Below the pieces are notes generated by a model. The model was not told the DNA's origin. It ran no database searches and saw only the letters and a list, made by a program, of their open reading frames with translations. A stretch of DNA of 10,749 nt from assembly GCA_964512045.1 (NCBI GenBank), contig CAZEJK010000172.1, positions 1-10,749 on the forward strand. The letters are read 5' to 3'. The position numbers and the translations under genes are program-made. Of this stretch, positions 6,375 to 10,749 are shown piece by piece (position 1 is the stretch's first letter; each line of letters opens with the position of its first letter). This stretch comes from CAZEJK01 sp964512045. GTDB taxonomy: Bacteria > Acidobacteriota > Thermoanaerobaculia > Thermoanaerobaculales > Sulfomarinibacteraceae.

Positions 6375-6820
6375 GACGACACCACCTCACACTGTCCGCC
6401 CGCGGCCTCGATCTTGCTTCGCGCCTGCTTGGAGAACCGGTGGGCATGGACAGTCAGGCTCTTGGAAAGCTCGCCGTCGGCGAGAACCTTGACGGGGCCA
6501 CGGGCGAGATCCACCAGCCGTCGCTCCGCCAGCGCCTCCAGGGACACCACGGCGCCGTCGTCGAAGATCTTCTCGAGCTGGTGCAGATGCACGATCTGGT
6601 TCTCCGTGCGGAAGATGTTCGTAAACCCGCGCTTCGGAATGCGACGGACCAGAGGCATCTGGCCGCCCTCGAAGCCGAACCTCCGGGAGTACCCACTGCG
6701 CGACTTCTGACCCTTGTGCCCGCGGCCAGCAGTCTTGCCGAGACCCGAGCCGGGCCCTCGGCCGACGCGCTTGCGACCTCGCTTGGCACCGGTCGCCGGC
6801 TTCAGGTTGCTGAGATCCAT
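6371..6820 (-). CDS. rplO: 50S ribosomal protein L15
   Basis: L15 is a late-assembly 50S protein that threads a Gly/Arg-rich extension into 23S rRNA. The product has 149 residues. It starts MDLSNLKPATGAKRGRKRVGRG and continues through GSGLGKTAGRGHKGQKSRSG (24-43) and GFEGGQMPLVRRIPKRGF (49-66). The C-terminal globular part ends with SLTVHAHRFSKQARSKIEAAGG (121-142). The first 22 codons of the open frame upstream of 6820 lie within rpmD and are not conserved, so the ATG at 6820 is chosen. Its TGA overlaps the secY GTG by 4 nt. Confidence 0.97.
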   Translation of the reverse strand: MDLSNLKPATGAKRGRKRVGRGPGSGLGKTAGRGHKGQKSRSGYSRRFGFEGGQMPLVRRIPKRGFTNIFRTENQIVHLHQLEKIFDDGAVVSLEALAERRLVDLARGPVKVLADGELSKSLTVHAHRFSKQARSKIEAAGGQCEVVSS

Positions 6821-6822
6821 GG

Positions 6823-7023
6823 CTACTCCTCCACTTCCTCGACCCGCACCAGGTGCGGGATCTTCGCGACCATGCCGCGAATGCACGGGTCATCCGGCCG
6901 GAGCACCGACCGGCCGATCCTGCCAAGTCCGAGCCCCTTGAGGACCCGGCGTTGACGCTGCTGGGCGCCGATCTGACTCCGCACCTGGGTGATGCGCAGC
7001 TGTGTCTGCCGTCGCGCGCTCAT
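6823..7023 (-). CDS. rpmD: 50S ribosomal protein L30
   Basis: L30 is a small 23S rRNA-binding protein, absent from some bacterial lineages. At 66 residues this copy is near the usual 60. It shows LRITQVRSQIGAQQRQRRVLKGLGLGRIGRSV followed by IRGMVAKIPHLVRVEE, both typical of the bacterial family. Its ATG (7023) overlaps the rpsE TGA as ATGA, with GAGG 6 nt upstream. The last codons (Glu-Glu-Val-Glu-Glu) also spell the GGAGGAG that serves rplO. The stop is UAG, only 2 nt before rplO. The identification is clear from sequence and position. Confidence 0.97.
   Translation of the reverse strand: MSARRQTQLRITQVRSQIGAQQRQRRVLKGLGLGRIGRSVLRPDDPCIRGMVAKIPHLVRVEEVEE
6828..6832 (-). promoter_or_regulatory. 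rplO Shine-Dalgarno inside the rpmD C-terminal codons
   Basis: GGAGG on the minus strand lies 7 nt before the rplO ATG at 6820. It is spelled by the terminal Val-Glu-Glu codons of rpmD. It fixes the L15 start against the longer open frame reaching 6886, which has no L15-like N terminus. Confidence 0.8.
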
Positions 7024-7664
7024 GACGCACCTCGCTCGGTGTCCTCAGGCGAATCCTCCTGCGATCCCGCGGGCTCGGCGCTCGGCTCGACGTCAGGCGC
7101 CTCCGACGGGGGCTGGGCAGCAGCCTCGACCGTGTCCGTCGATGCCTCGGCGGCCTCGCTCTCGTCGTTGCCGACGGCGCCGGCGCCCTCGATACCCCGC
7201 AGCCGCCTCACGTGCGACTCGGTCAGCATGTTCTCGATGGCGTCAAAGCACGCGCGCACGACGTTGAACGGGTTGCGGCTGCCGATGATCTTGGTGAGCA
7301 CGTCCTGCACACCGGCAGACTCCATCACCGCCCGAACTCCGCCGCCAGCAATCACGCCGGTTCCGGGCGACGCCGGCCGGAGCAGGACATGGGTCGCACC
7401 CCATCGCCCCCAGATCTCGTGCGGAATCGTACCCCCGACCATCGGCACCCGGCGCATGGTCCTCTTGGCCTGCTCCATCGCCTTTTGAATGGCCGCCGGA
7501 ACCTCGCGGGCCTTGCCGGCGCCGTACCCGACCTTACCGTGTCCGTCACCGGCCACCACCACGGCCGAGAACGAGAAGTTCTTGCCGCCTTTCACCACCT
7601 TGGCGACGCGGTTGATGTGGACGACGGTTTCGACAAACTCGGATTCCTGCTCGATCATTGCCAT
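7020..7664 (-). CDS. rpsE: 30S ribosomal protein S5 with acidic C-terminal extension
   Basis: S5 shapes the mRNA entry channel with S3 and S4 and affects decoding accuracy. The conserved core covers residues 1-160: the double-stranded RNA-binding-like N domain with GKNFSFSAVVVAGDGHGKVG (27-46), GGTIPHEIWGRWGA (77-90), the GTGVIAGGGVRAVMESAGV block (101-119) and VRRLRG (152-157). Family members usually stop near 165 residues. Here about 50 more follow (166-214) with 15 Asp/Glu, one Arg and no Lys, rich in Ala, Pro and Ser and probably disordered. The ATG at 7664 has GGAG at 9 nt spacing inside the end of rplR. The TGA overlaps rpmD by 4 nt. The role of the tail is unknown. Confidence 0.97.
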   Translation of the reverse strand: MAMIEQESEFVETVVHINRVAKVVKGGKNFSFSAVVVAGDGHGKVGYGAGKAREVPAAIQKAMEQAKRTMRRVPMVGGTIPHEIWGRWGATHVLLRPASPGTGVIAGGGVRAVMESAGVQDVLTKIIGSRNPFNVVRACFDAIENMLTESHVRRLRGIEGAGAVGNDESEAAEASTDTVEAAAQPPSEAPDVEPSAEPAGSQEDSPEDTERGAS

Positions 7665-7667
7665 GCT

Positions 7668-8036
7668 CTAGAACTCCAGCCCTGCTTCACGAGCCGCCTC
7701 GGCCAAGGAACGGATGACTCCGTGATACGGAAAGCCGCCACGGTCGAAGACGACCGTTGCGACCCCGGCCTCCTTGGCGCGCTCGGCAACCGTCCGTCCG
7801 ATCAATGCTCCCGCCTGCCGGTTTCCGCCGTGCGTCAAATCTCCGGCGAGGTCCGACTCGAGGGTCGACGCCGATGCGACGGTCACCCCCCGCTCGTCAT
7901 CGATAATCTGAGCGTAGGTGTGACGAAGACTGCGGTACACGGCCAGCCGCGGGCGCTCGGCGGTACCACGCACCGCCTGACGGTACCGAAACCGGATCCG
8001 ATGCCGACGTGCCTTGCGATCTCTTGTGCGGCTCAT
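7668..8036 (-). CDS. rplR: 50S ribosomal protein L18
   Basis: L18 binds 5S rRNA together with L5 in the central protuberance. The 122-residue product has the basic N-terminal tail (RTRDRKARRHRIRFRYR) and RPRLAVYRSLRHTYAQIIDD. The usual VAERAKEAGV and FDRGGFPYHGVIRSLAEAAREAGLEF follow at the C terminus. Two adjacent starts exist: GTG at 8039 and ATG at 8036. The GGGAG encoded at the end of rplF is about 7 nt from the ATG but only 4 from the GTG, so I prefer the ATG. With that start, the rplF stop and the rplR start share one base (TGATG). The UAG stop lies 3 nt before rpsE. Confidence 0.96.
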   Translation of the reverse strand: MSRTRDRKARRHRIRFRYRQAVRGTAERPRLAVYRSLRHTYAQIIDDERGVTVASASTLESDLAGDLTHGGNRQAGALIGRTVAERAKEAGVATVVFDRGGFPYHGVIRSLAEAAREAGLEF

Positions 8037-8581
8037 CACTTCGCTCCCTGCTTCCCAGGCTTGATCACGACCCGTTCGTCCACGTAGCGCACGCCTTTGC
8101 CCTTGTACGGCTCGGGTGGTCGTAGACCGCGGATGTTCGCGGCGACCTGACCCACGCGCTGCCGGTCGATCCCCTGCACCGTGACCTTGTTCGCCTTGGC
8201 ATCCACGTCGATGGTGATCCCGTCCGGCTCCTCGAACCGGATCGGATGGGAGTAGCCCAGGTTGAACACGACGGCGTTGCCTTCCTTGGCGGCCCGGTAG
8301 CCGATGCCGACGATCTGCAGCTCCTTCCGCCAGCCATCGGAAACACCGGTGACAGCGTTGGCGACGAGTGCGCGGTTGAGACCGTGGAACGCACGCGTCT
8401 TCTTCTCTTCGTCGGCCCTCGACAGGGTCAACCGTCCATCATCACCCAGCTCCGCAGAGATTCCTGGAGAGAGGTCGACCATCAGCGAGCCCTTCGGTCC
8501 CTTGACCTGGACGACCCGATCCGCGACCTGGACGTTGACGGCGTCCGGAATGGGGATCGGCTTCAGCCCGACACGTGACAT
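8036..8581 (-). CDS. rplF: 50S ribosomal protein L6
   Basis: L6 is a two-domain 23S rRNA-binding protein near the factor-binding site (sarcin-ricin loop, L7/L12 base). The product has 181 residues. It opens MSRVGLKPIPIP, contains VKGPKG (26-31), FHGLNRALVANAV (65-77) and GIGYRA (92-97), and ends with the classic PEPYKGKGVRY (156-166). The open frame continues upstream to 8653, but that part lies inside rpsH and is not L6-like. The ATG at 8581 fits the family and has GGAGG at 6 nt, giving a 10-nt gap after rpsH. Its TGA overlaps the start of rplR. Confidence 0.97.
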   Translation of the reverse strand: MSRVGLKPIPIPDAVNVQVADRVVQVKGPKGSLMVDLSPGISAELGDDGRLTLSRADEEKKTRAFHGLNRALVANAVTGVSDGWRKELQIVGIGYRAAKEGNAVVFNLGYSHPIRFEEPDGITIDVDAKANKVTVQGIDRQRVGQVAANIRGLRPPEPYKGKGVRYVDERVVIKPGKQGAK

Positions 8582-8587
8582 GGCAAA

Positions 8588-8594
8588 CCTCCTA
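8588..8594 (-). promoter_or_regulatory. Shine-Dalgarno fused to rpsH stop codon
   Basis: TAGGAGG on the minus strand combines the rpsH UAG stop with a Shine-Dalgarno 6 nt before the rplF ATG. This site supports choosing the rplF start at 8581 over start codons further upstream that lie inside rpsH. Confidence 0.85.
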
Positions 8595-8990
8595 CCAGAT
8601 CTCGCACAGAACCTCACCACCGACCCGGAGGCTGCGCGCCTGGTCGTCGGCAAGGATGCCTCGGTTGGTCGATATCACCGCGCTGCCGAGACCGTTCAGA
8701 ACCTTCGGAAGGTCCTCAACGCCGCGGTACACGCGCAGACCCGGGCGGGAGACACGGCGCAACCCATGGATCGCCGGTTCACCGTCCTCGGCGTACTTCA
8801 GGTAGATCCGGAGGAGGCCCTGAGGACCTTCCTCGATCACCTTGAACGTCCTGATGAAGCCTTTTTCTTTCAAAACTTTGGCGATTTCGAGCTTCACCTT
8901 GGACGCGGGCACGTCGGTTCGATCATGGCGCACGATGGTCGCGTTGCGCAGGCGGGTGAGCATATCGGAAATGGGATCGGTCATGGTCAT
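8592..8990 (-). CDS. rpsH: 30S ribosomal protein S8
   Basis: S8 binds helix 21 of 16S rRNA and organises the 30S platform. In E. coli it also represses the spc operon by binding its mRNA near rplE. The product has 132 residues, a typical length. It shows MTDPISDMLTRLRNA at the N terminus, KGFI (43-46) and the C-terminal signature running from GLGSAVIST (100-108) to GEVLCEIW (125-132). Two in-frame ATGs exist, at 8990 and 8984. GAGGTG lies at a good distance from 8990 and too far from 8984, so 8990 is used. The gap after rpsN is 10 nt. The UAG stop merges with the rplF ribosome binding site. No S8-binding mRNA structure could be assigned by eye. Confidence 0.98.
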   Translation of the reverse strand: MTMTDPISDMLTRLRNATIVRHDRTDVPASKVKLEIAKVLKEKGFIRTFKVIEEGPQGLLRIYLKYAEDGEPAIHGLRRVSRPGLRVYRGVEDLPKVLNGLGSAVISTNRGILADDQARSLRVGGEVLCEIW

Positions 8991-9000
8991 GGCACACCTC

Positions 9001-9186
9001 TCACCAGCTCGCCTTGGTCACGCCGGGAAGGCACCCTTCCAACGCGAGCTTGCGGAAACACACACGACAGATCTCGAACCTGCGCATGTACCCGCGGGGC
9101 CGGCCACACACCCGACACCGGTTGCGATGACGTACTCGGAACTTTGGCTTCTTCAGTGACTTGGCGATCAGAGCTTTGCGCGCCAT
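9001..9186 (-). CDS. rpsN: 30S ribosomal protein S14, zinc-binding short type (type Z)
   Basis: S14 lies in the head of the 30S subunit near the decoding region. At 61 residues this is the short form found in Gram-positives, Thermus and others, not the roughly 100-residue proteobacterial form. Two CxxC pairs (Cys24/Cys27 and Cys40/Cys43) form the zinc knuckle. The intervening loop GRPRGYMRRFEICRVCFR is the family signature, and the C terminus LPGVTKASW is also typical. The ATG at 9186 has GGAGG at 5 nt, and the stop is TGA. The gene sits between L5 and S8, as usual. All zinc ligands are present, so it should depend on zinc. Confidence 0.98.
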   Translation of the reverse strand: MARKALIAKSLKKPKFRVRHRNRCRVCGRPRGYMRRFEICRVCFRKLALEGCLPGVTKASW

Positions 9187-9191
9187 GGGAT

Positions 9192-9198
9192 CCTCCTA
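9192..9198 (-). promoter_or_regulatory. Shine-Dalgarno fused to rplE stop codon
   Basis: TAGGAGG on the minus strand combines the rplE UAG stop with the rpsN Shine-Dalgarno, 5 nt before the rpsN ATG. This is the third consecutive junction of this type. Confidence 0.85.
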
Positions 9199-9738
9199 TC
9201 GACGCTGGAACGGCATCCCGAGACCTGCGAGCAGGGCGCGGGCCTGATCGTCCGAGGGAGCCGAGGTAGTGAACGTCACGTTCATCCCGAGATTCACGTC
9301 GAGCTTCTGGTAGTCGACCTCGGGGAAGATCAAGATGTCGCGGACCCCGAGCGTGTAGTTCCCACGACCGTCGAAGGCGGTGAGGCTCACACCCCGGAAG
9401 TCTCGAACACGCGGCAGCGCGACGTTGATCAACCGGTCGAGGAACTCGTACATCCTCGTCCGGCGCAGGGTCACCGTTACACCGACCGGCATCCCTTCGC
9501 GAAGCTTGAACGCCGCGATCGACTTGCGGGCGCGGCGCACACACGGATGCTGGCCGGTGATGTTGGCCAGCTGCTCGCTGGCGGTGTCCATCAGCTTGGC
9601 GTTCCGTGACGCTTCACCGATACCGATGTTGCACGTGATCTTCTGGATCCGTGGGACCTGCATCGGGTTGGAGATATCGAAGTCCTTCCGCACCTGCGGA
9701 ATGACCTCCTCTGCGTAGCGAGTCATCAAGCGCGCCAT
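9196..9738 (-). CDS. rplE: 50S ribosomal protein L5
   Basis: L5 binds 5S rRNA, helps place it in the central protuberance and contacts P-site tRNA. The product has 180 residues, the standard bacterial length. Diagnostic stretches are VPRIQKITCNIGIGEA (28-43), RKSIAAFKLREGMPVG (71-86), RMYEFLDRL (95-103), the DFRG motif (113-116) and IFPEVDY (137-143). Cys36 stands where many homologues have Val or another aliphatic residue, a minor variation. The ATG at 9738 is preceded by a consensus GGAGG. The stop is UAG, leading straight into the rpsN ribosome binding site. The position between L24 and S14 is the canonical one. Confidence 0.98.
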   Translation of the reverse strand: MARLMTRYAEEVIPQVRKDFDISNPMQVPRIQKITCNIGIGEASRNAKLMDTASEQLANITGQHPCVRRARKSIAAFKLREGMPVGVTVTLRRTRMYEFLDRLINVALPRVRDFRGVSLTAFDGRGNYTLGVRDILIFPEVDYQKLDVNLGMNVTFTTSAPSDDQARALLAGLGMPFQRR

Positions 9739-9742
9739 CGGA

Positions 9743-9749
9743 CCTCCTA
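9743..9749 (-). promoter_or_regulatory. Shine-Dalgarno fused to rplX stop codon
   Basis: TAGGAGG on the minus strand combines the rplX UAG stop with a consensus Shine-Dalgarno 4 nt before the rplE ATG. It is the same arrangement as at the rplN-rplX junction. Confidence 0.85.
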
Positions 9750-10073
9750 CCGGTCGAGAATCGCGCCGTCGACCTTGGCGTACCGCACCTTACGCCCGTC
9801 CTCGAGGTACTTGAACCCGACACGGGTTGGGCGGCCGCTGTCCGGCGAGATCACCATTACGTTCGACAGATGGATCGGAGCCTCGCGCTCAACGATCCCC
9901 CCCTGGATGCGCCGCTGCGGGTTCGGACGCGTATGCCTCTTGATGAAGTTGACACCTTCGACCACGATCCGATGATCGTCGGCCTGCACCCGCAGGACCT
10001 TACCGCGCTTGCCGCGGTCTTTGCCGGCGATGACCAGGACCTGATCGCCCTTCTTGACCTTGAGCTTTGCCAT
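9747..10073 (-). CDS. rplX: 50S ribosomal protein L24
   Basis: L24 is an assembly-initiator protein that binds the 5' part of 23S rRNA and sits near the peptide-exit tunnel. The 108-residue product has the KOW motif near the N terminus (GDQVLVIAGKDRGKRGKV, 9-26) and the conserved VEGVNFIKRHTRP (38-50). These are followed by the QGGIVEREAPIHLSNV region and a C-terminal strand block with GRPTRVGFKY. The length is normal. The ATG at 10073 has a GGAGG at 5 nt spacing. The gap from rplN is 9 nt, and its own UAG merges with the rplE ribosome binding site. The gene is intact and clearly identified. Confidence 0.98.
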   Translation of the reverse strand: MAKLKVKKGDQVLVIAGKDRGKRGKVLRVQADDHRIVVEGVNFIKRHTRPNPQRRIQGGIVEREAPIHLSNVMVISPDSGRPTRVGFKYLEDGRKVRYAKVDGAILDR

Positions 10074-10078
10074 CGTCG

Positions 10079-10085
10079 CCTCCTA
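10079..10085 (-). promoter_or_regulatory. Shine-Dalgarno fused to rplN stop codon
   Basis: On the minus strand the rplN stop and the rplX ribosome binding site form one string, TAGGAGG. Five nt separate GGAGG from the rplX ATG. A ribosome terminating on rplN would sit over the next initiation site, which suggests translational coupling. Confidence 0.85.
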
Positions 10086-10454
10086 CAAGACCTCGGGCGC
10101 CAGCGACACGATCTTCATGAACTTGCGCTCGCGAAGCTCCCGTGCCACCGGACCGAAAACTCGGGTCCCCATCGGCTCCCGACTCGCGTTGATCAGCACG
10201 GCAGCATTCTCATCGAACGCGATGTAGCTACCGTCACGACGGCGAGCGCGGCGACGGGTCCGTACGACCACGGCACGCACGACCGTACCCTTCTTGATAT
10301 CCGAGTCCGGCGCCGCCTCCTTGACCGTGCAGACGACGATGTCGCCGATGCCGGCGTAGCGCGGCGCGGCCGATCCACCGACCTGGCGGATCGCCTGCAC
10401 CTTGCGGGCGCCGGAGTTGTCAGCCACGTTGAGCATTGTTCCCATCTGGATCAT
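10083..10454 (-). CDS. rplN: 50S ribosomal protein L14
   Basis: L14 is a five-stranded beta-barrel protein on the 50S interface side. It contacts 23S rRNA and forms an intersubunit bridge. The length (123 aa) is typical. Visible family features are the opening MIQMGTML followed by ADNSGARK (11-18), the GDIV strand (37-40), DGSYIAFDENAAVLI (74-88) and the near-invariant GTRVFGPVARELR (96-108). The ATG at 10454 follows a GGGGGTG Shine-Dalgarno in the 18-nt rpsQ-rplN gap. The stop is UAG, and its G begins the ribosome binding site of rplX. Residues 65-73 are an Arg-dense loop, normal for the family. Confidence 0.98.
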   Translation of the reverse strand: MIQMGTMLNVADNSGARKVQAIRQVGGSAAPRYAGIGDIVVCTVKEAAPDSDIKKGTVVRAVVVRTRRRARRRDGSYIAFDENAAVLINASREPMGTRVFGPVARELRERKFMKIVSLAPEVL

Positions 10455-10472
10455 CAGACACCCCCGTGGCCG

Positions 10473-10742
10473 CTACTGAGCCCGCTCGACGATGCGGCGG
10501 ACCCGCCACCGCTTCCTCTTGGACAGCGGTCGCGACTCCTCGACGAGGACCCGATCACCAACGTTGCACGCGTCCTCTTCGTCGTGCGCCATGAACTTCT
10601 TGGATGAGCGAACGAACCGCCGATACAGCGGGTGCATGACGACGTTCTCGACCCTGACGACCACGGTCTTGGTGGCGGAGTTCGACACCACCACGCCAAC
10701 TCGAGTCGCACGATGCCCGGTCCCCTTGCTGCTGCTCCTCAT
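10473..10742 (-). CDS. rpsQ: 30S ribosomal protein S17
   Basis: S17 is a primary 16S rRNA-binding protein with an OB fold, needed early in 30S assembly. The 89-residue product matches the usual bacterial length (about 80-90). Recognisable parts are the N-terminal strand GVVVSNSATKTVVV (residues 16-29), the HPLY segment (37-40) and the family signature from GDRVLVEESRPLSK to RWRV (62-81), rich in rRNA-contacting Arg and Lys. The ATG at 10742 follows a GGAG element and may overlap the stop of an upstream gene by 4 nt. It ends in TAG, 18 nt before rplN, as expected at the head of the spc region. The first ten residues are not conserved. Identification is firm. Confidence 0.97.
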   Translation of the reverse strand: MRSSSKGTGHRATRVGVVVSNSATKTVVVRVENVVMHPLYRRFVRSSKKFMAHDEEDACNVGDRVLVEESRPLSKRKRWRVRRIVERAQ

Positions 10743-10749
10743 GACTCCG
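10739..10749 (-). CDS. Possible last codons of rpmC (ribosomal protein L29), partial
   Basis: Upstream of the S17 start the minus strand reads GGAGTCATGA. The S17 ATG and a TGA would overlap by 4 nt, the arrangement seen at several other junctions in this run. In most bacteria the gene just before rpsQ is rpmC (L29), so these bases could be its last codons (Glu-Ser-stop). Only three codons are visible, so the identity rests on gene order alone. Confidence 0.3.

Noticed and set aside
7212..8087. Plus-strand open frame of 291 codons antisense to rpsE and rplR
   Set aside because: It is a shadow of S5 and L18, with no motif and no start context.
8582..8653. Upstream extension of rplF by 24 codons
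   Set aside because: The extra codons overlap rpsH and do not resemble L6. The ATG at 8581 has a consensus Shine-Dalgarno and the conserved MSRVG start.
1..10749. A hidden novel system such as a defence island, mobile element or CRISPR array
   Set aside because: Every stretch over 100 bases is accounted for by conserved ribosomal-cluster genes. There are no direct-repeat arrays, no transposase-like frames and no foreign gene between the housekeeping genes.

Overview
The whole window is one minus-strand gene run from a high-GC bacterium: the late S10/spc and alpha ribosomal-protein clusters. Transcription runs from high to low coordinates. The order is rpsQ-rplN-rplX-rplE-rpsN-rpsH-rplF-rplR-rpsE-rpmD-rplO-secY-adk-map-infA-rpmJ-rpsM-rpsK-rpsD-rpoA-rplQ. 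All 21 genes look intact. No tRNA, rRNA, CRISPR array, insertion sequence, attachment site or origin was seen.

Layout. From 10749 to about 6820 lie the spc ribosomal proteins, packed with gaps of 0-18 bases and several overlaps. From 6820 to 3443 come L15, the SecY translocon, adenylate kinase, methionine aminopeptidase and IF-1. Their ends overlap by 4 nt or abut. From 3420 to 109 come L36 (too short for routine ORF calling), S13, S11, S4, RNA polymerase alpha and L17. The only sizeable gap inside the run is 97 bases between rpoA and rplQ, and it holds an inverted repeat. A hairpin with a modest U-rich tail follows rplQ at 20-57 and probably ends the transcript.

How the genes work together. 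The window encodes small- and large-subunit ribosomal proteins, an initiation factor, the channel that receives exported nascent chains, the enzyme that trims their N-terminal Met, and a core RNA polymerase subunit. It is a co-expressed growth module, and tight stop/start coupling should keep subunits stoichiometric.

Organism. High GC, secY-adk-map-infA linkage, and zinc-binding forms of S4, S14 and L36 point away from Proteobacteria. SecY and alpha recall Acidobacteriota or similar high-GC phyla, while S11 has a Thermus/Chloroflexota-like stretch. I cannot fix the phylum from memory alone.

The system itself is well known; I found no undescribed system. The details worth a second look are acidic C-terminal tails on L17 and S5, an adenylate kinase with almost no LID, repeated stop-codon/Shine-Dalgarno fusions, unusually frequent UAG stops, and the rpoA-rplQ inverted repeat.
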